Source of the DNA: DATEOR01 sp035273885
GTDB taxonomy: Bacteria > Actinomycetota > Thermoleophilia > Gaiellales > Gaiellaceae
Direction: 5' to 3'
Length of the DNA: 9,807 nt
Assembly (NCBI GenBank): GCA_035273885.1
Contig: DATEOR010000086.1
Coordinates: 1-9,807, forward strand
Within the stretch, counting starts at the first letter, position 1. Each line of letters begins with the position of its first letter. Position numbers and translations under genes: made by a program. The notes under the pieces were generated by a model. The model worked only from the letters and a program-made list of their open reading frames with translations. It was not told where the DNA came from and did no database searches. Shown here one piece after another: positions 5,362 to 9,807 of the stretch.

Positions 5362-6849
5362 ATGGCGACGGCCCCGGTGGCAGAGCTAGAGTCGTACCGG
5401 GACGAAGCCGACCGGTTCATCGCCGCGCTCGACGAGGAGTATTACCTTCATTTCGCGGGGCTCAAGGATGAGTTCGAGCTCTCGCCGATCTACGAGCGCT
5501 TCTCGGATCTGACCACGCTCGACGCCTGCCGGCGCCTCGCCGCGTCGGCGGAGATCGAGGGCCGCGGAGCCCGCGAGCTCTGGCGCTTCGGCTGCGAGGG
5601 CTACGTCGGAGACCTGACCCGGGCCGATGCCGAGGAGATCGCCGGGCTCGAAGCGTCGCTGACGGCGACCGTGGACGGAGAGGAGATCGGCTACCGGCTC
5701 ATCCGCCCGTCGATCGCCAACGAGCCCGACCGCGGGAGGCGCGAAGAGCTCGATCGCGCCCGCGTATCGCTCACCGAGGAGCACCTGAACGAGCGCTACG
5801 TGCGCATGGCAGAGGTACGGAAGTCGGCGACGAGGGAGCTCGGCGCGGCGACCTACCGCGACCTCTACACCGGCTTCGGCTTCCCGCTCCAGGAGCTCGG
5901 CGCGCAGTGCGAGCGCTTCCTCACAGACACCGAGGACATGTACGTGCGCGCCATGGACGCGCTCTTCCGACGGCGCGTCGGCATCCCGCTCGAGGGGGCG
6001 AAGCGCTGGGACATCCCTCGGCTCTTCCGAGCCAACGAGTGGGACACCGGCTTCCCCGCGGAGAAGATGCTTCCCGCTCTCGAAGCGACGCTCGCCGGGC
6101 TCGGGATCGAGCTCGCCGCGCAGCAGAACGTCCACCTCGACATCGAGTCGCGCCCGACGAAGTCGCCCCGCGCGTTCTGCGCGCCGATCGAGGTTCCCGG
6201 CCGCGTCATGCTCGTCATCCAGCCGATCGGCGGCCCGGACGACTGGCACGCGCTCTTCCACGAGGCCGGGCACACCGAGCACTACGCGCATACGTCGGCC
6301 GACCTGCCGGTCGAGTCGCGGCGGCTCGGCGACAACGCCGTCACCGAGGGCTGGGCGATGCTCCTGGAGCTCCTGGTCAACGAGCCCGCCTGGCTGGAGC
6401 GGCGTCTCGACTTCGCGCGGCCCGAGGACTTCGCCGCCGAGGCCTCCGCCGGCCAGCTCTACTTCGTGCGCCGATACGCGGCCAAGTTCCTCTACGAGCT
6501 CGAGCTGCACGGGGAGACAGAGCTCGAGTCCATGCGCGGCCGCTACGTGGAGCGGATGCAGGACGCGCTGAAGATCGAGGTCTCCGCCGTCGACTTCCTC
6601 GCCGACGTGGATGCCGGGTTCTATTCGTCGAGCTACCTGCGCGCGTGGGCCTTCGAGTCCTTGCTGCGCTCGTTCCTCCGCGAGGAGTTCGGGAGCGCGT
6701 GGTTCACTCGGCGCGAGGCGGGCTCGCTGTTGCGCGAGCTCTGGACGGAAGGCCAGAAGCCGACCGCGGACGAGCTGCTCTACGAGGTCGCCGGCGCTGA
6801 GCTCGATCTGAGCGCGGTGGCCGAGCGAATCGGGGAGACTGTCGCCTGA
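5362..6849 (+). CDS. HExxH zinc metallopeptidase (gluzincin, M2/M3-like)
   Basis: This 495-residue, mainly helical protein has no signal peptide or membrane segment and is probably cytoplasmic. The zinc-binding motif H-E-A-G-H is at residues 300-304. A downstream Glu329 in V-T-E-G-W-A-M is placed as the third zinc ligand, 29 residues after the first His, as in clan MA(E) families such as M2 (ACE), M3 (oligopeptidases) and M32. The N-terminal 280 residues form the helical half that caps the cleft in these peptidases. It is shorter than typical M3 oligopeptidases (about 600-700 residues), so the family-level call is tentative, although zinc peptidase is well supported. The start is ATG 5362 behind the shared TATCCTA box. 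The stop overlaps the next ATG (TGATG), so it is translationally coupled to the cDPG-synthase-like gene and heads a three-gene operon. Confidence 0.85.
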   Translation: MATAPVAELESYRDEADRFIAALDEEYYLHFAGLKDEFELSPIYERFSDLTTLDACRRLAASAEIEGRGARELWRFGCEGYVGDLTRADAEEIAGLEASLTATVDGEEIGYRLIRPSIANEPDRGRREELDRARVSLTEEHLNERYVRMAEVRKSATRELGAATYRDLYTGFGFPLQELGAQCERFLTDTEDMYVRAMDALFRRRVGIPLEGAKRWDIPRLFRANEWDTGFPAEKMLPALEATLAGLGIELAAQQNVHLDIESRPTKSPRAFCAPIEVPGRVMLVIQPIGGPDDWHALFHEAGHTEHYAHTSADLPVESRRLGDNAVTEGWAMLLELLVNEPAWLERRLDFARPEDFAAEASAGQLYFVRRYAAKFLYELELHGETELESMRGRYVERMQDALKIEVSAVDFLADVDAGFYSSSYLRAWAFESLLRSFLREEFGSAWFTRREAGSLLRELWTEGQKPTADELLYEVAGAELDLSAVAERIGETVA

Positions 6850-8174
6850 TGCGCAAGGTCCTGATCGCCGGCGCGGCCGGCCGCGACTTCCACAACTTCA
6901 ACGTCGCCTTCCGCGGTCGCACCGACGTGCGCGTGGTCGCCTTCACGGCCACGCAGATCCCCGATATCGAGGGCCGTGTCTACCCGGCCGAGCTCGCGGG
7001 TGAGGGCTATCCCGACGGGATCCCGATCCGCGCCGAGGACGAGCTGGCCGACATCGTGCGCCAGGAGGAGATCGACGACGTCGTCTTCGCCTACTCGGAC
7101 GTGACGCACGAGCACGTCATGCACATCGGCTCGCTCGCGATGGCTGCCGGCGCCGACTTCCGCCTCATGGGGCCGCGCTCCACCGAGCTTCGCGCATCGA
7201 AGCCCGTTGTCGCGATCTGCGCGGTGCGCACCGGCTCGGGGAAGAGCCAGACGACGCGCCACGTCGCCTCGGTGCTCCGCGCCGCGGGCAAGCGAGTCGC
7301 CGTCCTCCGTCACCCGATGCCGTACGGCGACCTCACGAAGCAGGCCGTCCAGCGCTTCGAGCGCTATGAGGACCTCGACGCCGCCGACGCGACCATCGAG
7401 GAGCGCGAGGAATACGAGCCTCATCTCGCCGAAGGCAATCTCGTCTTCGCGGGGATCGACTACGGCGCCATCCTCGAGCGCGCCGAGCAGGAGGCCGATG
7501 TCGTCGTCTGGGACGGCGGCAACAACGACATCCCCTTCATCCATCCGGATCTGCACCTCGTGGTCGTCGACCCGCACCGGCCGGGCCACGAGCTCCGCTA
7601 CCACCCCGGCGAAACCAACCTGCGCATGGCCGACGCGTGCGTCGTGAACAAGATCGACACCGCGCCCGAGGAGGGTGTGCAGGCAGTCCTCGAGTCGATC
7701 CGCTCGGTGAACCCGGGTGCCGCGATCGTGCGCGCCGCCTCACCGTTCGAGGTCGAGCAGGACACGCACCAGATCGCCGGCAAGCGCGTCCTCGCGATCG
7801 AGGACGGGCCGACGCTCACCCACGGCGAGATGAGCTACGGCGCCGCGGTGCTCGCCGCGAAGGAAGGTGGAGCCGCCGAGCTCGTCGATCCGCGGCCGTT
7901 CGCGGTCGGGTCGATCAAGGAGACCTTCGCGAAGTACCCGCACGTCACCCAGCTCCTTCCCGCGATGGGCTACGGGCGCAAGCAGATGGAAGAGCTCCGC
8001 GAGACCATCGAGCGCTCCGACGCGGATCTCGTCCTCATCGGGACGCCGATCGACCTCCGCCGCGTGATCGAGCTCGACAAGCCCGCCCTCCGGGTCACCT
8101 ACCGCCTCCAGGAGATCGGCGAGCCGACGATCGCCCAGCTCCTGGCCGAGCGCGGCATCATCGACTCCCCGTAA
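6849..8174 (+). CDS. Cyclic 2,3-diphosphoglycerate synthase-like P-loop GTPase/ATPase
   Basis: This 441-residue protein resembles the archaeal cyclic 2,3-diphosphoglycerate synthetase family (cDPGS). It begins with a Rossmann-like segment R-K-V-L-I-A-G-A-A-G-R-D-F-H-N-F (2-17). The P-loop V-R-T-G-S-G-K-S-Q-T-T-R is at 126-137, and further nucleotide-site motifs are W-D-G-G-N-N-D (221-227) and N-K-I-D (267-270). H-P-M-P-Y-G-D (155-161) is also characteristic. In Methanothermus the enzyme closes 2,3-diphosphoglycerate into its cyclic anhydride with ATP, giving a thermoprotective solute. Bacterial homologues are widespread and mostly uncharacterised, so the reaction here is not established. The ATG shares its A with the TGA of the peptidase gene. 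The carbamate kinase gene follows 4 nt after the stop. That neighbour suggests a link with acyl-phosphate or carbamoyl-phosphate metabolism, which is inference. Confidence 0.8.
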   Translation: MRKVLIAGAAGRDFHNFNVAFRGRTDVRVVAFTATQIPDIEGRVYPAELAGEGYPDGIPIRAEDELADIVRQEEIDDVVFAYSDVTHEHVMHIGSLAMAAGADFRLMGPRSTELRASKPVVAICAVRTGSGKSQTTRHVASVLRAAGKRVAVLRHPMPYGDLTKQAVQRFERYEDLDAADATIEEREEYEPHLAEGNLVFAGIDYGAILERAEQEADVVVWDGGNNDIPFIHPDLHLVVVDPHRPGHELRYHPGETNLRMADACVVNKIDTAPEEGVQAVLESIRSVNPGAAIVRAASPFEVEQDTHQIAGKRVLAIEDGPTLTHGEMSYGAAVLAAKEGGAAELVDPRPFAVGSIKETFAKYPHVTQLLPAMGYGRKQMEELRETIERSDADLVLIGTPIDLRRVIELDKPALRVTYRLQEIGEPTIAQLLAERGIIDSP

Positions 8175-8178
8175 GCCC

Positions 8179-9087
8179 GTGCTGACCGTCGTCGCGCTCG
8201 GGGGCAACGCGCTGCTCGGTCCCGGCGAGCGCGGGACCGCGGTCGAGCAGCGGGGCAACCTGGCCAAGACGTTCTCCGCGGCCGCGTCGATCCTCACGGA
8301 CGGGCCTGTGGTGGTCACCCACGGAAACGGGCCCCAGGTTGGGAACGAGCTGCTGCGCCAGGAGCTCGCAAGCGCCGAGGCGCCGCCGCTCCCCCTCTAC
8401 GTCGCCGTCGCGCAGACGCAGGCGGAGATCGGAGCCCTGATCGCAGCGGAGCTCGAGCCGGTCTCGGGCAAGCGCGTGGCCGTCGTCATGACCCGCGTCG
8501 TCGTCGCGGAGCACGACCCCGCGTTCGCGGACCCGACGAAGCCGGTCGGCCCCTTCTATGACGCCGAGCGTGCCCAGGCCCTCGAAAAGGAGCGCGGCTG
8601 GGTCGTGCGCGAGGACGCCAACCGCGGCTGGCGGCGCGTCGTCCCGTCCCCCAGGCCGCTCGAGGTGCTCGAGCTCGGACCGATCAGAACGCTGCTCGAG
8701 AGCGGAACCCTGGTGGTGGCCGTCGGCGGCGGAGGCATCCCCGTGGTCGCCCGCGACGGGTGGCACGACGGGGTCGATGCCGTCATCGACAAGGACCACG
8801 CCTCCGCCCTCCTCGCGATCGAGCTCGGCGCAGAGAGGTTCGTGATCCTCACGCAGGTGCCGGCGGTCTACACGGGCTTCGGCACCGACGAGCAGCAGGC
8901 GCTCGAGGAGCTCGTCCCCGGCCGTGACGACGAGCTCATCGACTCGCTCCCGGCGGGCAGCATGCGCCCGAAGGTGGAGGCGGCGTTCCGCTTCGTCCGC
9001 GAGACCGGAGGCGAGGCGCTCATCACCAGCTCGGAGGCACTGGCACGAAACGAGGCCGGAACGAAGGTCGTCCCGGCCTCGGGGTGA
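8179..9087 (+). CDS. arcC: Carbamate kinase
   Basis: This 302-residue protein is close to the usual family length of about 310. It shows V-V-A-L-G-G-N-A-L-L (4-13), T-H-G-N-G-P-Q-V-G-N (47-56), the carbamate-kinase-specific K-P-V-G-P-F-Y (121-127), R-R-V-V-P-S-P-R-P (152-160), G-G-G-G-I-P-V-V (183-190), and D-K-D-H-A-S (204-209). Carbamate kinase reversibly makes ATP from carbamoyl phosphate and ADP, the last step of arginine deiminase, agmatine and purine-derived carbamoyl-phosphate catabolism. GTG 8179 is 4 nt after the preceding stop, so it is the third gene of the peptidase/cDPGS-like operon. No arginine deiminase is present in the window, but an ornithine carbamoyltransferase start lies about 580 bp downstream past hsp20. 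A catabolic role is likely but not shown. Confidence 0.93.
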   Translation: MLTVVALGGNALLGPGERGTAVEQRGNLAKTFSAAASILTDGPVVVTHGNGPQVGNELLRQELASAEAPPLPLYVAVAQTQAEIGALIAAELEPVSGKRVAVVMTRVVVAEHDPAFADPTKPVGPFYDAERAQALEKERGWVVREDANRGWRRVVPSPRPLEVLELGPIRTLLESGTLVVAVGGGGIPVVARDGWHDGVDAVIDKDHASALLAIELGAERFVILTQVPAVYTGFGTDEQQALEELVPGRDDELIDSLPAGSMRPKVEAAFRFVRETGGEALITSSEALARNEAGTKVVPASG

Positions 9088-9096
9088 GCGGCGGCA

Positions 9097-9120
9097 AACG
9101 CCCTACTTGCGCGTGGCGTT
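9097..9120. terminator. Weak hairpin between convergent arcC and hsp20
   Basis: AACGCC (9097-9102) is complementary to GGCGTT (9115-9120) with a 12-nt loop. It lies across the 15-bp gap between the two convergent stops and into the end of hsp20. It lacks a T-tract, so intrinsic termination is only a possibility. Confidence 0.15.
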
Positions 9121-9573
9121 GCCTTCAATGGTCTTGTTCGATCCGATCTCGATCCGCCGCGGCTTGGGCTCCTCCGGCTTCGGGACGCGGACCTCGAGGA
9201 CGCCGTTCTTGTAGTCGGCCTTGACGTCCGCATCGTCGACGCCTGCCGGCAGACTGACGGAGCGCGAGAATTGCCCGTGGCGGCGCTCGAAGCGGTAGAA
9301 GCGCTCGGAGGAGTGCTCGTCCGTGCGCTCACGTTCGCCAGTGACCGTGAGCATGTTGTCGTCGAGCTCGACCGCGATCTTGTCCTCCGCGATACCTGGG
9401 AGGTCGAATGAGAGCACCAGCTCCTTCTCCGTCTCCCAGACGTCCACCGCGGGAAGCCACGTCGAAGATTGCCCGTTGCCCGCTCCTGGAATGGAGAGCG
9501 TGTTCATCCAGCGGCTCATCTCGTTCTGAAGCGCGGCGAGCTCACGAAAAGGCTCCCACCGAACGATTGCCAT
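9103..9573 (-). CDS. hsp20: Hsp20 / alpha-crystallin family small heat-shock protein
   Basis: This 156-residue ATP-independent chaperone binds unfolding proteins as large oligomers in the cytoplasm. It has a variable N-terminus (M-A-I-V-R-W-E-P-F-R, a common start in this family). The alpha-crystallin domain (about 42-132) contains S-F-D-L-P-G (55-60), L-T-V-T-G-E-R (75-81), and Y-K-N-G-V-L-E-V-R-V-P (121-131). The C-terminal I-E-I (141-143) is the I-x-I motif that docks neighbouring dimers. The ATG has a strong Shine-Dalgarno (AAAGGGGG, 9 nt upstream). This contrasts with the leaderless look of the other genes and suits a strongly inducible gene. Convergent with arcC, with 15 bp between stops. 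Confidence 0.96.
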   Translation of the reverse strand: MAIVRWEPFRELAALQNEMSRWMNTLSIPGAGNGQSSTWLPAVDVWETEKELVLSFDLPGIAEDKIAVELDDNMLTVTGERERTDEHSSERFYRFERRHGQFSRSVSLPAGVDDADVKADYKNGVLEVRVPKPEEPKPRRIEIGSNKTIEGNATRK

Positions 9574-9582
9574 GTCCGATTA

Positions 9583-9590
9583 CCCCCTTT
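9583..9590 (-). promoter_or_regulatory. Strong Shine-Dalgarno of hsp20
   Basis: On the minus strand AAAGGGGG ends 9 nt before the ATG at 9573. It is the clearest ribosome binding site in the window and fixes the hsp20 start. Confidence 0.8.
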
Positions 9591-9609
9591 CCGATGTGAT
9601 GGTGCCTTC

Positions 9610-9638
9610 AGAATAAAATCTGAGCGTTACTCTGTCAA
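9610..9638 (-). promoter_or_regulatory. hsp20 sigma-70-type promoter (TTGACA-17 bp-TATTCT)
   Basis: On the minus strand a perfect TTGACA (9638-9633) is separated by 17 bp from TATTCT (9615-9610). This predicts a transcript start near 9603 and a leader of about 30 nt. The -35 is embedded in CTTGA-10 nt-CTCAG, which loosely recalls the HspR operator HAIR (CTTGAGT-N7-ACTCAAG). The match in the second half is poor, so HspR control is only a suggestion. Confidence 0.75.
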
Positions 9639-9651
9639 GTCCGGTGAAGAG

Positions 9652-9657
9652 TACCAT
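9652..9657 (+). promoter_or_regulatory. Candidate -10 box (TACCAT) of the carbamoyltransferase gene
   Basis: TACCAT (TANNNT) is followed by 6 nt (GCGCGC) and the GTG at 9664, with no Shine-Dalgarno. This is the same leaderless geometry as upstream of 4278 and 5341. It lies 14 bp beyond the hsp20 -35 box, so the two divergent promoters are close enough to interfere. Confidence 0.5.
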
Positions 9658-9663
9658 GCGCGC

Positions 9664-9807
9664 GTGATCTCGGCACAGCTCAAAGGGCGCGACTTCCTGC
9701 GCGTGAACGACTGGGACGCGGACGAGCTCGTCCAGGTACTCGACCTTGCCGACAGGCTCAAGGCGCGCCAGCGCGAGCGGGTCGCGCACCGGCATCTCGA
9801 GGGCAGG
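9664..9807 (+). CDS. argF: Ornithine carbamoyltransferase, N-terminus (3' partial)
   Basis: The first 48 residues are visible before the window ends. L-K-G-R-D-F-L (6-12), then W-D-A-D-E-L-V-Q-V-L-D-L-A-D-R-L-K (17-33), then H-L-E-G-R (44-48) match the start of ornithine carbamoyltransferases, where the next segment would be the carbamoyl-phosphate-binding STRTR loop. The enzyme makes citrulline from ornithine and carbamoyl phosphate, or runs in reverse in arginine catabolism. A knotted or other carbamoyltransferase cannot be excluded from this fragment. GTG 9664 is chosen because it follows TACCAT by 6 nt; the nearby ATG at 9656 runs into a stop after three codons. Proximity to carbamate kinase is consistent with shared carbamoyl-phosphate metabolism. 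Confidence 0.75.
   Translation, partial: MISAQLKGRDFLRVNDWDADELVQVLDLADRLKARQRERVAHRHLEGR

Noticed and set aside
5386..6510. Long minus-strand open frame opposite the zinc peptidase
   Set aside because: It is an antisense shadow rich in Arg, Glu and Val with no family motifs; the + strand HExxH protein explains the region.
9656..9667. ATG start for the carbamoyltransferase gene
   Set aside because: This ATG is out of frame and meets TGA after three codons; the GTG at 9664 gives the family N-terminus.
1..9807. CRISPR arrays, tRNA or rRNA genes, insertion sequences or long repeats
   Set aside because: None was seen on reading. Intergenic gaps are too short to hold them, and composition is uniform with no sign of recent insertion.

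Overview
This is a 9.8 kb stretch of a very GC-rich, densely coded chromosome. The genes are packed on both strands with gaps of 15 to 100 bp or overlaps, and there is no intergenic stretch over 300 bp. There are no mobile elements, tRNA or rRNA genes, or CRISPR arrays. The codon use (strong G/C at third positions), many GTG starts, apparent leaderless promoters and gene families suggest an Actinomycetota genome, possibly Thermoleophilia (Gaiellales/Solirubrobacterales-like). That placement is inference.

Left part (3-2185, + strand). First comes the end of a protein that runs in from outside the window and joins a glycosyltransferase-like tail to a PHP metallo-hydrolase domain. It is followed by a two-gene unit: a uracil-DNA-glycosylase-fold protein that lacks the usual catalytic and Fe-S residues, and an overlapping multi-pass membrane protein. 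The membrane protein carries all three signature sites of presenilin/signal-peptide-peptidase proteases: an Asp in a VDIF context, GLPD and PALP. I regard it as one of the two strongest finds.

Middle (2149-5341). A minus-strand pair encodes an RlmD/TrmA-type tRNA/rRNA uracil methyltransferase and a metallophosphoesterase (ATGA overlap). Divergent from it is a + strand gene for a CTP-synthase-glutaminase-like protein. Its reading frame is interrupted by a single TGA exactly where the family has its nucleophilic cysteine (T-[Cys/Sec]-GGFQH). I read this as a selenocysteine codon, the second strong find. A minus-strand YjbQ-family gene converges on it.

Right part (5347-9807). A 7-bp symmetric element, TATCCTA, appears to serve as the -10 box for both yjbQ (leftward) and a three-gene rightward operon. 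That operon encodes an HExxH zinc peptidase, a homologue of archaeal cyclic 2,3-diphosphoglycerate synthase and a carbamate kinase. A convergent Hsp20 small heat-shock gene follows. It is the only gene here with both a textbook -35/-10 promoter and a strong Shine-Dalgarno. The window ends with the 5' end of an ornithine carbamoyltransferase gene. Carbamate kinase and ornithine carbamoyltransferase, separated only by hsp20, suggest carbamoyl-phosphate metabolism.

Most transcription units (4235-, 4278+, 5341-, 5362+, 9664+) have a TANNNT box 6-9 nt before the start codon and no Shine-Dalgarno, so they are probably leaderless.
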